This document shows, one piece after another, positions 25,030 to 34,030 of a stretch of 36,986 nucleotides of DNA (positions are counted from its first letter, which is position 1; each line of letters opens with the position of its first letter). The position numbers and the translations under genes are program-made. This stretch comes from Bacteroidales bacterium. Lineage in GTDB: Bacteria > Bacteroidota > Bacteroidia > Bacteroidales > NBLH01. Location: assembly GCA_016937695.1 (NCBI GenBank), contig JAFGWC010000042.1, positions 1 to 36,986 on the forward strand, given 5' to 3'. The notes under the pieces were generated by a model that was not told the DNA's origin, made no database searches, and saw only the letters and a program-made list of their open reading frames with translations.

Positions 25030-26568
25030 TTATTTTTCAACTAATTCAAAATCAGTTCTTCTGTTTTTTGATCTACCTTCATCTGTTGCATTTGATGCAA
25101 TAGGTTTGTCAGGGCCATTACCAATAACAATAAATCTATTTTTTGCAAAATTGTGTTCATTAATAAGGTAGTTTGCGACTGCTTGTGCTCGTTTATAAGA
25201 AAGGGCTTTGTTTGCATCAGCATTTCCTGTATTGTCAGTATTTCCTTCAATCCTAATTCTTGAGCTTGCAAAAGATTTTGCAATATCAAGAAACTCATTA
25301 TCAATAATATACTTCATGTTTTCATCAAGTGTATATGAACCTGAGCTAAAAGTTATGCTAACTGATTTTGTTGAAATTGCAGCTGAAGTTTTAACATCTT
25401 CTGTAACTTCAGAAAAAGTAACTCCACCTTCTGAAGCTTGTTCATTTCCGGTCATATTTAAAGCAGAAATAATAGATGAATTACCAACTAAACGCCAGTT
25501 TGGAATCTTATCAGTAATATATCCTGTATTTCTGTATTTAATTTCCATTTTGTTATAAATGTCTTCACCAGTAACACCTGTAAAGCTACCTTTTAGATTA
25601 TAAAAATTCACATTATCGCCATAAGTACAAAGGCGAACATTATTTATGGCGTCATAGCAAAAATCATAAGGCTGAGCTAAACCGTCTTCTAAAATTCTTG
25701 CAGCTTTTTGTTTTGCTTCATCAGAAGTGTTTATTTCAGCAGCTCCTTTAAACCAACCTTCAACAAGTTTTTCTAATTGCCTTCTGTTTTTTTCTAAATA
25801 GGATTTTTTAACAATAAAGATATCAGCAATAATATTTGAAGCTTGTTTTGTATTTTGTAATATTTTTGAACCTGTAACTTTGGCAACACAATCTGCATCA
25901 TCTGGGCTCCAAACAACAGCTGCATCAACTTGTCCTTTTTTGAATAAATCAGCGGCATCTATTGCGCTGGCTACTTTAACTGCTTGAATATCATTTGGAT
26001 TCATATTTCCAGCTTCAAGTAACCAAAGAAGAAAAGTATGACTAGGTGTCATTTCAGCAAAAGCAATTTTTTTACCTTTTAAATCGCTAACTTTATTTAT
26101 CCCTCTACGAACAACAACTGCATCGCCACCTCTTGACCAGTCTGCCTGAAAAATAACCTGAGGTTCAAATTCATTCCATAAACCTCCGGCTTCTGTTGTA
26201 AAAGCATCAATTGTAGCCCAAAGTAAATCTACTTCTCCGGCTTTCCATGCGCTTCTTGAGGCGTTAAAATCGTCAAGGACTTTAAATTCAACTTTAAAAC
26301 CATAGTCTTTATAGAATCTTGATTTAGAGTTTGCCTTAAATCCTTCGTTAAAATATTGACCACCGGCATATCCGCCCCAAGTAACAACGCCAATTTTTAT
26401 TACATCGCCATCTGAAGAAGAATAATCTTCATCTGCATCTTGATTGAAAGATTGTTCATCTGGAATTATATATTTCTTTATTGGAGTAAAGTATATAGCA
26501 GCAGCTATACCACCAACTACCACTGCAACAATAAGTAATTTTGAAAATGGTGTAAGTTGTGATTTCAT
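25030..26568 (-). CDS. Membrane-anchored ABC substrate-binding protein fused to OmpA domain
   Basis: A 512-residue envelope protein. One membrane segment at about 10-27 with no signal-peptidase or lipobox site suggests an inner-membrane anchor. Residues about 55-380 are a NitT/TauT-type periplasmic binding domain (I-G-V-V-T-W-G-G at 59-66, then D-L-L-W-A-T at 114-119 and A-V-V-W-S-P-D at 217-223). Residues about 401-511 are an OmpA-C domain: E-G-N-T-D-N-T-G at 441-448 and N-A-T-D-E-G-R-S-K-N-R-R at 493-504, with D496 and R503/R504 at the positions that bind diaminopimelate of peptidoglycan. A binding protein tied to membrane and cell wall is unusual. The gene follows the membrane coiled-coil gene by 55 bp. 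Domain calls are firm; the ligand is unknown. Confidence 0.92.
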   Translation of the reverse strand: MKSQLTPFSKLLIVAVVVGGIAAAIYFTPIKKYIIPDEQSFNQDADEDYSSSDGDVIKIGVVTWGGYAGGQYFNEGFKANSKSRFYKDYGFKVEFKVLDDFNASRSAWKAGEVDLLWATIDAFTTEAGGLWNEFEPQVIFQADWSRGGDAVVVRRGINKVSDLKGKKIAFAEMTPSHTFLLWLLEAGNMNPNDIQAVKVASAIDAADLFKKGQVDAAVVWSPDDADCVAKVTGSKILQNTKQASNIIADIFIVKKSYLEKNRRQLEKLVEGWFKGAAEINTSDEAKQKAARILEDGLAQPYDFCYDAINNVRLCTYGDNVNFYNLKGSFTGVTGEDIYNKMEIKYRNTGYITDKIPNWRLVGNSSIISALNMTGNEQASEGGVTFSEVTEDVKTSAAISTKSVSITFSSGSYTLDENMKYIIDNEFLDIAKSFASSRIRIEGNTDNTGNADANKALSYKRAQAVANYLINEHNFAKNRFIVIGNGPDKPIASNATDEGRSKNRRTDFELVEK

Positions 26569-26623
26569 AATAGTTTATTTATAGTTAAATTTAATATTTT
26601 ACAATATTCTGATAATTAAAGAT

Positions 26624-27625
26624 TTAGTCGAACAAATTTGTGTATGAACTAACATTTCCAATATCAGTATTATCCTCTTCAATAATTTCTTGCTTAGCAT
26701 CAGATAATTCTGCAGGAGAATCACCAAGTAGGAAAGACATTCCTTCTTTTTCCATTTTTTCAAGCAGGTCAATTCCTTCTTGTTCATAAACTCCGTTTTG
26801 TAAATCTATACTATCGATAAAACTTCCTGAAACTTCAATAAATCTTTCCATTTCTCCAATTTTATTATGTACGTCTTCAACAATCATTTCGGTAGCCATA
26901 TCAAACATCATTTTTCTGTCTGGATCTCCACTAATAATATTCATAGCACTTTTCATTGCTGAATGTCCAGCTTTAATAGCAATTCTTTCTTGCTCGCGCA
27001 TTCTTACTTCATTCTCAGTATCTTTAATTAAATATCCTGAATTTGCATGAATTTTAGATAAAACTTTGTATAAGAGTTGAATTTTATTTAAAAGAACAAT
27101 GTATCTTTCGTTTGTTTCTTTAAGTCTTCCAAATTGGCGAGTATTAATGGCAACTAGTTCCATATTATTTTTTTTCTTAGCTTGTTCTGCCATTTTCATA
27201 TTGTCTTCCATTTCTTTTTTATTGGTTTCAATAAGTCTTGCAAGCTTAGAAATTTGCCCTTTAAGCTTAGCAATTTGGGCATTCATTTCTTTAAGGTTAT
27301 TGTATAAATATTCAATATATGATTTTAATATGCCGATTGGATCAATTTGAACAAATAAACTTGTAATCCATCTCATAACACTTTTATACATATACCAAAC
27401 TAAAGCTCTTACTTTTGGGTCTAAAATAATATAAACCATAAGTGCTAATACAACAAATAGCGCTATTGTGGTAATTGCATTAAGAAAAAGGCTTTGAAGA
27501 AAAATAAAAATAGGCGTTGCAAATAGTGCAAAAACAACAATAATTCCTATAATAACAACCATGCCTGTTTTACCTTCGGGTCTTTGCCAGAAGCTTTTCA
27601 TTTTTTGTTTTGTCAAATCGTCCAT
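26624..27625 (-). CDS. Membrane protein with long coiled coil, ABC-operon associated
   Basis: A 333-residue protein of unknown function. Two membrane segments lie near the N-terminus (about 21-43 and 48-68), followed by a short amphipathic region with several Trp and Arg. Residues about 103-215 are a charged heptad-rich coiled coil, reminiscent in composition of PspA/IM30-like helices but without a match I can name. The C-terminal 50 residues are acidic (E-E-D-N-T-D-I-G). It begins 5 bp after the stop of the first operon gene and precedes the binding-protein gene, so co-transcription is nearly certain. An inner-membrane scaffold or stress-sensing partner of the transporter is a possible role, from context only. 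Confidence 0.8.
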   Translation of the reverse strand: MDDLTKQKMKSFWQRPEGKTGMVVIIGIIVVFALFATPIFIFLQSLFLNAITTIALFVVLALMVYIILDPKVRALVWYMYKSVMRWITSLFVQIDPIGILKSYIEYLYNNLKEMNAQIAKLKGQISKLARLIETNKKEMEDNMKMAEQAKKKNNMELVAINTRQFGRLKETNERYIVLLNKIQLLYKVLSKIHANSGYLIKDTENEVRMREQERIAIKAGHSAMKSAMNIISGDPDRKMMFDMATEMIVEDVHNKIGEMERFIEVSGSFIDSIDLQNGVYEQEGIDLLEKMEKEGMSFLLGDSPAELSDAKQEIIEEDNTDIGNVSSYTNLFD

Positions 27626-27630
27626 TATAT

Positions 27631-28335
27631 TTATTTATTATTTGGTGATAAACTTTTAATTGTTTCTATATTCTCTTTTATTTGTTTTTCAACATGTTCG
27701 TAAGTTATGTTAAAATTATTTTCGGTTGATTTTATTTTAACATCTGCCTCTTTTATTGATTCTTTAATTTTGCTTATATTTTCCTGATTATTAGTTATTT
27801 CGTCAGTTAATATTTTAATTTGTTCAGATTTTTTTTGAATTTCTTGCTCAAGCGTTTTTATTTGTTTTTGTTTTTCGTCAACTTTACCATGTGTTTGACC
27901 TGCCATTGCTTGCTTAAACTTTTCTTTTTCGTTTTCTAAAACTTTAAGATAGTATTCGGCACTTTCAAGTAATTTTTGAACAGTTAAGCCTTTCGTTGAA
28001 AGTGTGGCAAGAACTGTTTGCATTTTTATTTTTTGATCAAGCGGAATATCTTTCATTGCCATTAAAGCATCCATAAATTCAAGATAATCTTCTCCTGGTA
28101 AGTTTGAGTCTGCAATCGCTTTTGTTAAAGAATTAAAGATTTGTTTATTGAAAGTGCCTTTTTCAGGCTCATTTGTAGGCGAAACTGAACTTGTGTGTTG
28201 AAAAACAGGCTTTTCAATTTTTTCAATTTTTTGATTGGTTTCTTTTTTTTCTTCTTTTTTTATTGTTTTAGATTCTTCTGTCTCATCTTCAGGAACAATA
28301 AATAATCCTTTAATTTTATTTAAATTTAATGCCAT
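27631..28335 (-). CDS. Soluble coiled-coil protein, first gene of ABC operon
   Basis: A 234-residue soluble protein of unknown function. A charged, low-complexity Lys/Glu stretch (about 15-60) follows the N-terminus; a compact helical core at about 62-130 includes N-L-P-G-E-D-Y-L-E-F-M-D-A-L, K-M-Q-T-V-L-A-T-L and A-E-Y-Y-L-K-V-L; and residues about 131-225 form a long coiled coil rich in Lys, Gln and Glu. I recall similar core patterns in proteobacterial proteins next to tellurite/TelA-like or binding-protein/OmpA genes, but cannot confirm this. It has no signal peptide or membrane segment. The next gene starts 5 bp downstream. A cytoplasmic partner of the membrane coiled-coil protein is suggested by context. 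Confidence 0.78.
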   Translation of the reverse strand: MALNLNKIKGLFIVPEDETEESKTIKKEEKKETNQKIEKIEKPVFQHTSSVSPTNEPEKGTFNKQIFNSLTKAIADSNLPGEDYLEFMDALMAMKDIPLDQKIKMQTVLATLSTKGLTVQKLLESAEYYLKVLENEKEKFKQAMAGQTHGKVDEKQKQIKTLEQEIQKKSEQIKILTDEITNNQENISKIKESIKEADVKIKSTENNFNITYEHVEKQIKENIETIKSLSPNNK

Positions 28336-28353
28336 TATTTTATCTTTTTTCTA

Positions 28354-28361
28354 CAAATATA
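28354..28361 (-). promoter_or_regulatory. -7-type promoter motif for the ABC operon
   Basis: On the minus strand the sequence reads TATATTTG, matching TAnnTTTG, and ends 18 bp before the first ATG of the operon (28335). No clear -33 element is seen. The remaining 28362-28577 is AT-rich and empty. Confidence 0.5.
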
Positions 28362-28577
28362 TATAATTGATTTATAAATATAAGTTTGATTTAAATTAAT
28401 ACCAATAAATTTAAAGATTATTTTATTGATAAATAGTTTTATTTAAATCATTTTTCAAATAATTTGAGTTTGAAAAGTAAATTTATAAAAAATTATTAAA
28501 TATTATTAAATCTTTGAATTGAATTTATAATATTTTCTAATTAATTGTAAATAAAACTAATATTGATTTTTAGTAAT

Positions 28578-29165
28578 TTAGTTTAAACTTGGGTCTTCGG
28601 GTAAATTAAACCAAGCTTTGTAATTATCACCTAACCTTTGTAAAGTAGATTGCCAATAGTTTTTGTCGGTTTGCATAATTGTTTTAGAATCGGAGTTTGT
28701 AACTATCCAATAATCATTTTCTATTTCGGTTTTTAACTGATTTTTTCCCCATCCTGAATATCCAATAAAAAATCTAACTTGATTATCTTTTATCAGATTT
28801 GATTTTATTAATTCTAAAAGAAATGAAAAATCTCCTCCCCAATATATATTGTCAACAATTTTTTTGCTGTTTGGTATTTTTTCACCAATAGTATGTAAAA
28901 AATCAATTCTATCTATTGATACTGGTCCGCCTATTGAAACATTCGCATTAAATTCAATATTTTCACCTATTAATTCTTTAAATGAAATTTTAACAAATTT
29001 GTTTAAAATAAATCCAATTGCTCCTTCTTCGTTGTTAAGAGTAATCAAAACAACAGAGCGTTTAAAATAAGCATCTTTTGAAAATGGCTCAGAAACCAGA
29101 ATGCTTCCTGATTTTGGTGCTATATTTTTATGTTTTATCTTAAAAAAGTTTGAATCGATATTCAT
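28578..29165 (-). CDS. YqgE/AlgH family protein
   Basis: A 195-residue cytoplasmic protein of the YqgE/AlgH family, named after an alginate regulator in Pseudomonas but without a clear biochemical role. The family markers are visible: G-S-I-L-V-S-E-P-F near 19-27, R-S-V-V-L-I-T near 36-42, G-A-I-G-F-I-L-N-K at about 48-56, G-G-P-V at about 78-81, and F-F-I-G-Y-S-G-W-G-K-N-Q-L near 136-148. The length is typical. It is divergent from the Wza-like gene and not linked to the ABC operon by close spacing (242 bp). The assignment is firm; the function is not known. Confidence 0.93.
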   Translation of the reverse strand: MNIDSNFFKIKHKNIAPKSGSILVSEPFSKDAYFKRSVVLITLNNEEGAIGFILNKFVKISFKELIGENIEFNANVSIGGPVSIDRIDFLHTIGEKIPNSKKIVDNIYWGGDFSFLLELIKSNLIKDNQVRFFIGYSGWGKNQLKTEIENDYWIVTNSDSKTIMQTDKNYWQSTLQRLGDNYKAWFNLPEDPSLN

Positions 29166-29312
29166 TAAATTTTATATTAAAACTAATATTAGGCAAATTA
29201 AGAATAATGTGAAAAATTAACAAATATTGATGATGTATTTTTGATGAATAGAATTATACATTGTATAATTAATATGAATATTGTTATATGATGTAATTTA
29301 TTTTATTATTAT

Positions 29313-29320
29313 TAGTTTTG
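29313..29320 (+). promoter_or_regulatory. -7-type promoter motif before the Wza-like gene
   Basis: TAGTTTTG fits TAnnTTTG and ends 39 bp before the ATG at 29360. No -33 element is evident. Confidence 0.42.
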
Positions 29321-29359
29321 TAATAAAGCAATTGTAATAATAATTTTTTTTAGATAACT

Positions 29360-30127
29360 ATGTATAAAATACTATTTTTTTGTTTTGTTTTAGTAATTCT
29401 TTTTCCTTCTTGTATACACAATAAAATTAGATATTTACAAGATAAAAGTGAAATTTTTGAAACAATTAGTGAATATTCAAATAAAGAGCCTGAATATAAA
29501 ATTCAGAAAAATGATATTTTATATGTAAAAATTTCTTCTACAAATGAAGACATTAATAAATACTTTAATAATTCCGAATCTGTAAATAATTTAAGTCAAG
29601 CAAAAAGCTTTTTTTTAGATGGATACACAGTAAATGAAAATGGTTTTATAAAACTTCAAATTTTGGGTGATATAAAAGTTGATAGTTTGTCAATTAAAGA
29701 AGTTCAAGAAAAAGTTCAGAAAAAAACGGATGAATTTTTAAATAACGCTTCGGTTACTGTAAAACTAGTAAGCTTTTATTTAACATTTTTAGGTGAAGTT
29801 AATAATCAAGGAAAAATTTCTGTGTTGCAGGACAATATTAATATATTAGACGGATTGGCTTTAGCAGGAGGAATTACCGATTATGGAGATAAAAGAAAAG
29901 TGTTTATTGTAAGAACTACTTCTACAGGAACAAAAACATTTAGTATAGATTTAACAAAAAGAGAATTATTAATTTCATCGAATTATTATTTATTGCCAAA
30001 TGATATTATAATTGTTGAACCGCTTATTAATAAATCTTTTAGACTTGGAGTTGCAGATTATACAACCATTTTAACAACAATAACTTCTACTGCCACTTTA
30101 ATTTTATTAATGATAAGTTTATTTTAA
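29360..30127 (+). CDS. Wza-like polysaccharide export lipoprotein
   Basis: Outer-membrane polysaccharide export protein of 255 residues. The lipoprotein signal ends L-F-P-S-C, lipidated at C18. A Poly_export domain spans about 45-130 (Y-K-I-Q-K-N-D-I-L-Y-V-K-I, then G-Y-T-V-N-E-N-G-F-I-K-L), followed by one SLBB-like domain at about 135-215 (F-L-G-E-V-N-N-Q-G, then N-I-L-D-G-L-A-L-A-G-G). The C-terminus has a membrane segment at about 233-254, as often seen in Bacteroidota versions. The Wzc-like gene starts 5 bp after the stop, so both are co-transcribed. Export of capsule or exopolysaccharide is the family role; the sugar cannot be read, as no glycosyltransferases are adjacent. Confidence 0.9.
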   Translation: MYKILFFCFVLVILFPSCIHNKIRYLQDKSEIFETISEYSNKEPEYKIQKNDILYVKISSTNEDINKYFNNSESVNNLSQAKSFFLDGYTVNENGFIKLQILGDIKVDSLSIKEVQEKVQKKTDEFLNNASVTVKLVSFYLTFLGEVNNQGKISVLQDNINILDGLALAGGITDYGDKRKVFIVRTTSTGTKTFSIDLTKRELLISSNYYLLPNDIIIVEPLINKSFRLGVADYTTILTTITSTATLILLMISLF

Positions 30128-30132
30128 TTTTT

Positions 30133-32553
30133 ATGAACGAATTTACGCCTAAAACAGAGCAAACTTCTTTTGATTTAAAAAACTATTTGCTAAAACTAAT
30201 TGCTTTTTGGTATTTGTTTGTTATTTCTATAATAATTGCTTTTATTGTAAATTATTTAAATAATAGATTTACAATAGCAAGTTATGTTTCAAATTCAACA
30301 ATAATTTTGACAGATGATTTTCAAAGCACACAAAAAATTGTTGGTGGATTAAATTTGTTCGATAACAGGAAAAACACAGAAAATGAAATAGGTGTTTTAA
30401 AATCGTTTTCTTTGACTAAAGAAGCAATTGAAAATTTGGATTTTGAAATTTCTTATTTTAAATATGAAAAATTTAGAAGTGATGTCGATTTATATAAATC
30501 ATGCCCTTTTGCTGTTGAATTAGATACATTAAAACCGCAAACTGATTATTTAGAATTTCATGTTAAAATTTTATCTGAAAAAGAATATAAACTAAGTAAT
30601 GAAGGATTAGGAATAAATGAAAACTTAAAATTCGGAGAATATTTTTATCATCCAAAAATAAATTTTAAAATTTCTATTAATGATAAGTTTAAAGATAATT
30701 TTAATGAAAATATTGATAATGTCTATTATTTTTATAAAAACAATTTAAATTCGTTAATTAATTCATATTCAGGAAGATTGAATGTTGATTTGAGAAGTCC
30801 GAACAGTTCAATTCTGTGGTTATGGATAAATGGTACTGTGCCGCAAAGAATGGTTGATTATCAAAATGAATTATCAGAAGTATTTTTGAAAAGAAGATTA
30901 GCCGATAAAAACAGAATTGTGAAAAATACAATAAGTTTTATCGATTATCAACTTGAAAGTGTTGTAGATTCATTATCTGATGCCGAAGATAATCTTCAGT
31001 TTTTCAAACAATCAAATCAAATATTAGATATTGGAAAAGAAGGCGAAATGCTTTTTAATGAACTGATACAACTACAAGCTGAAAAAAAAACATCTAATTT
31101 AAAACTTAATTTCTATCAGTATTTAATGAAAAATATTGAAGAGCAAAAAGATGCTTCATTGATAATTGCACCTAGTTTTATTGATATACAAGATCCGGTT
31201 TTGAGTGCACTTATTGATAAGTTACAAGAATTGAAATCAAAAAGAGAGATTCTTAAATATGATATAAAAAAAGACATCCCAAATTTTAATATTTTGGAAT
31301 TGCAGATTTTAGAAAATGAGAAAGAGCTGATTAATCATATCTCAAAAAGTATAAATTTACATAAATATAATTCTGATGAAATACTTAAAAAAATATCAAA
31401 AATCAATTCAGATCTAAGGAAAATTCCGAAAGTTGAGAGAGAAATGATGAAAATTGAAAGAAGATTTAAATTAAATGACAATATCTATACTTTTTTATTA
31501 GAACGTAGAACTGAAGCCGGAATTACTATGGCCACAAATAGTCCGGGAGCAAAAATATTAGATTCAGCCAGATTGGAAAATGTTATAAAAAAATCGCCAA
31601 AACCTGGTGAAAATAGGAATAAACTAATTTTAATAAGCATTTTAATTCCTATATTAATAATTTTTTTAAAGGATTTTTTAAATAATAAAATTATTGACAA
31701 AATTGAAATCGAGAAAAACACTAAAATTCCTATTGTAGCCTCAATAAATAACAATATTTCAAAAGAAAATATTCCTGTTTTCACACATTCAAATTCGCCA
31801 ATTGCTGAATCTTTTCGTTTATTGAAAACTAATATCCAATATTTATTAATAGATAAAGAAAATCCTGTAATTCTTATTAGTTCAACTATAAGTGGCGAAG
31901 GAAAATCTTTTTGTTCTATAAATTTGGCTGCAATTATTGCAAAATCAAATAAAAAAACTCTGTTAATAGGTTTAGATTTAAGAAAACCAAAAGTTCAACA
32001 ATCTTTTAATGTGAATAATAATATAGGATTGAGTACTTTTTTAATAGGCAATAATACAATTGACGAGATTATTTATGAAACACATATCGAAAATTTATAT
32101 ATAATACCATCAGGACCAATTCCTCCAAATCCGGCTGAGCTAATAGAATCTGAAAGAATGAGGAATTTAATCGCTAATCTAAAAAGTCAATTTGATTATA
32201 TTGTAATTGACACTCCTCCAATTGCTCATGTTACTGATGCTATGTTAATTTCTAAATATTCAGATCTAAATATTTTTGTTATTAGGCAAAATTATTCTAG
32301 TAAAAATGTTCTAAAAATAATTAATGAATTATCTGAAAAAGGGAGTTTGGAAAATATCGGAATTTTAATTAATGATATTAATCAATCTGTAATTTTTGGC
32401 TTAAAATACGGATATGGTTTTAGTTATGGTTATAGCTATGGATATGGATCTACCGATGGACAAGGATATTTTAGCATTCCTGAACAGGAAGAAGCTTTTT
32501 TTAAGAGATTAAGTAGATTTTTTTATGACAAACTAAGCAAGTTTTTCAGTTAA
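30133..32553 (+). CDS. Wzc-like polysaccharide co-polymerase / tyrosine autokinase
   Basis: An 806-residue inner-membrane protein of the PCP-2a class. Membrane segments at about 23-41 and 497-513 flank a periplasmic Wzz-like domain with coiled-coil helices (about 270-460). The cytoplasmic BY-kinase domain has Walker A S-G-E-G-K-S at 587-592, Walker A' L-I-G-L-D-L-R-K-P-K at 611-620 and Walker B V-I-D-T-P-P at 691-696. The tail has a tyrosine cluster (Y759, 761, 765, 767, 769, 771, 779), the expected autophosphorylation site. It partners with the Wza-like lipoprotein 5 bp upstream to control chain length and export. All kinase motifs are intact. The polymer is unknown. Confidence 0.93.
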   Translation: MNEFTPKTEQTSFDLKNYLLKLIAFWYLFVISIIIAFIVNYLNNRFTIASYVSNSTIILTDDFQSTQKIVGGLNLFDNRKNTENEIGVLKSFSLTKEAIENLDFEISYFKYEKFRSDVDLYKSCPFAVELDTLKPQTDYLEFHVKILSEKEYKLSNEGLGINENLKFGEYFYHPKINFKISINDKFKDNFNENIDNVYYFYKNNLNSLINSYSGRLNVDLRSPNSSILWLWINGTVPQRMVDYQNELSEVFLKRRLADKNRIVKNTISFIDYQLESVVDSLSDAEDNLQFFKQSNQILDIGKEGEMLFNELIQLQAEKKTSNLKLNFYQYLMKNIEEQKDASLIIAPSFIDIQDPVLSALIDKLQELKSKREILKYDIKKDIPNFNILELQILENEKELINHISKSINLHKYNSDEILKKISKINSDLRKIPKVEREMMKIERRFKLNDNIYTFLLERRTEAGITMATNSPGAKILDSARLENVIKKSPKPGENRNKLILISILIPILIIFLKDFLNNKIIDKIEIEKNTKIPIVASINNNISKENIPVFTHSNSPIAESFRLLKTNIQYLLIDKENPVILISSTISGEGKSFCSINLAAIIAKSNKKTLLIGLDLRKPKVQQSFNVNNNIGLSTFLIGNNTIDEIIYETHIENLYIIPSGPIPPNPAELIESERMRNLIANLKSQFDYIVIDTPPIAHVTDAMLISKYSDLNIFVIRQNYSSKNVLKIINELSEKGSLENIGILINDINQSVIFGLKYGYGFSYGYSYGYGSTDGQGYFSIPEQEEAFFKRLSRFFYDKLSKFFS

Positions 32554-32671
32554 ACTTATTTATTTTCCTTTTAATAATTTCAATTTCTGATTTTTTAAAT
32601 TATATATTGATTGACTTATAATTTGTATCGATATTTTTGCATATTGTGTTAAAATGTAAATTATACGACAA

Positions 32672-32679
32672 TAAATTTG
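32672..32679 (+). promoter_or_regulatory. -7-type promoter motif before the PLP enzyme gene
   Basis: TAAATTTG fits TAnnTTTG, ending 76 bp before the ATG at 32756. The longer leader makes this less certain than the others. Nothing else was recognised in 32554-32755. Confidence 0.35.
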
Positions 32680-32755
32680 ACAAATAGTAAATTATTTCGT
32701 AATATTGCTATCGAATTATAAATAAACGCTATATATTAATATAAAATCAAATATT

Positions 32756-33955
32756 ATGAAATTCGATCCTGCAAAAGCTGTTCAAAAACTTGAGCAATTT
32801 GGTGAATTTGGAGGTGTAAATCCTTCTATAACCGACTCATCTACATTTACTTTTTTAGGTGCAAATACAATGCTTGATACTTTTCATGGCGAAACTGAAG
32901 GCTGTTTTCTTTATTCAAGGCATTGGAATCCTACAAATAAATATTTATCTGATGCTTTAGCAGCAATGGAAGGCACCGAATCTGCTTGGGTTACTGCTTC
33001 TGGTATGGCCGCAATTACAAATGCTATTTTGCAATTATGTAACAGTGGTGATCATATAGTTTCTAGTGTTACCACTTATGGCGGAACTTTTGCTTTCTTA
33101 AAAAATTATCTGCCTAAATTTAATATCAGCGTAAGTTTTGTAAATCCAACTGATTTAAATGCAATTGAAAAAGCAATTAAGCCTAATACAAAGCTTATTT
33201 ATACAGAAGCTATGACAAATCCATTATTGCAAATTTCTGATATTCCGGCAATGGCAGAAATCGCAAATAAAAATGGTATTAAATTAATGGTTGACAATAC
33301 TTTTACACCTATGATTATTTCACCTTATAAGCTTGGAGCTCATATAGTTGTGTATAGTATGACTAAATTTATTAATGGTAAAAATGATGCCGTTGCCGGT
33401 GCTATTTGTGCCGATAATGTTTTCATTAATTCTTTAATTGATGTTAATAATGGAACTGCTATGCTTTTAGGACCAGTTCTTGATCCTTTAAGATCTTCAA
33501 GTATTTTGAAAAATTTGAATACTTTGCATATTAGAATGAAACAACACAGTAAGAATGCTATGTATCTTGCTGAAAAATTCGCTGAAATAGGATTAAAAGT
33601 TTCATATCCTGGTTTAAAATCTCATCCCGGACATGAGTTAATGACTAAAAATATGAACACAGAATTTGGATATAGCGGTTTGATTGCCATTGACATGGAA
33701 ACTGCTGAAAAAGCTGGTAAATTGATGGAATTGATGCAAGATAAAGGCGTTGGTTATCTTGCTGTTAGTCTTGGCTATTTTAAAACTTTATTCAGTAATT
33801 CAGGAAAAAGTACTTCATCTGAAGTTCCTGAAGATGTGCAAAAAGAAATGGGGCTTTCTGAGGGTTTAGTTCGTTTTTCTGTTGGTTTAGATAACGATAT
33901 TGAAGATACTTTTCAAACAATTAAATCTTGTTTAAAGGAGCTCAAGTATATTTAA
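32756..33955 (+). CDS. Cys/Met-metabolism PLP enzyme, methionine gamma-lyase-like
   Basis: A fold-type I PLP enzyme of 399 residues. The Schiff-base lysine is K204 in S-M-T-K-F-I-N-G; D180 (M-V-D-N-T-F) binds the pyridine nitrogen, and Y108-G-G stacks on the ring. Y-S-R-H-W-N-P-T at 53-60 is the phosphate-binding and neighbouring-subunit segment. The family includes methionine gamma-lyase, cystathionine gamma-synthase/lyase and O-acetylhomoserine sulfhydrylase; the spacing here and the missing Cys/Tyr loop details do not separate them, though Bacteroidota copies of this form are usually called methionine gamma-lyase. It stands alone, closed by a strong terminator. The class is firm; the reaction is likely but not proven. 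Confidence 0.88.
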   Translation: MKFDPAKAVQKLEQFGEFGGVNPSITDSSTFTFLGANTMLDTFHGETEGCFLYSRHWNPTNKYLSDALAAMEGTESAWVTASGMAAITNAILQLCNSGDHIVSSVTTYGGTFAFLKNYLPKFNISVSFVNPTDLNAIEKAIKPNTKLIYTEAMTNPLLQISDIPAMAEIANKNGIKLMVDNTFTPMIISPYKLGAHIVVYSMTKFINGKNDAVAGAICADNVFINSLIDVNNGTAMLLGPVLDPLRSSSILKNLNTLHIRMKQHSKNAMYLAEKFAEIGLKVSYPGLKSHPGHELMTKNMNTEFGYSGLIAIDMETAEKAGKLMELMQDKGVGYLAVSLGYFKTLFSNSGKSTSSEVPEDVQKEMGLSEGLVRFSVGLDNDIEDTFQTIKSCLKELKYI

Positions 33956-33993
33956 TAGATTGATAATCAATAAAATATATTTTATTACTATAC

Positions 33994-34026
33994 AAAAAAA
34001 CCGGATTTTTAAAATCCGGTTTTTTT
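33994..34026. terminator. Bidirectional intrinsic terminator between convergent genes
   Basis: Arms A7-CCGGA-TTTT (33994-34009) and its reverse complement (34011-34026) make a GC-centred hairpin with T-runs on both strands. It lies 39 bp after the PLP enzyme stop and directly before the prfC stop (34031), so it can end both transcripts. Confidence 0.93.
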
Positions 34027-34030
34027 GTAA

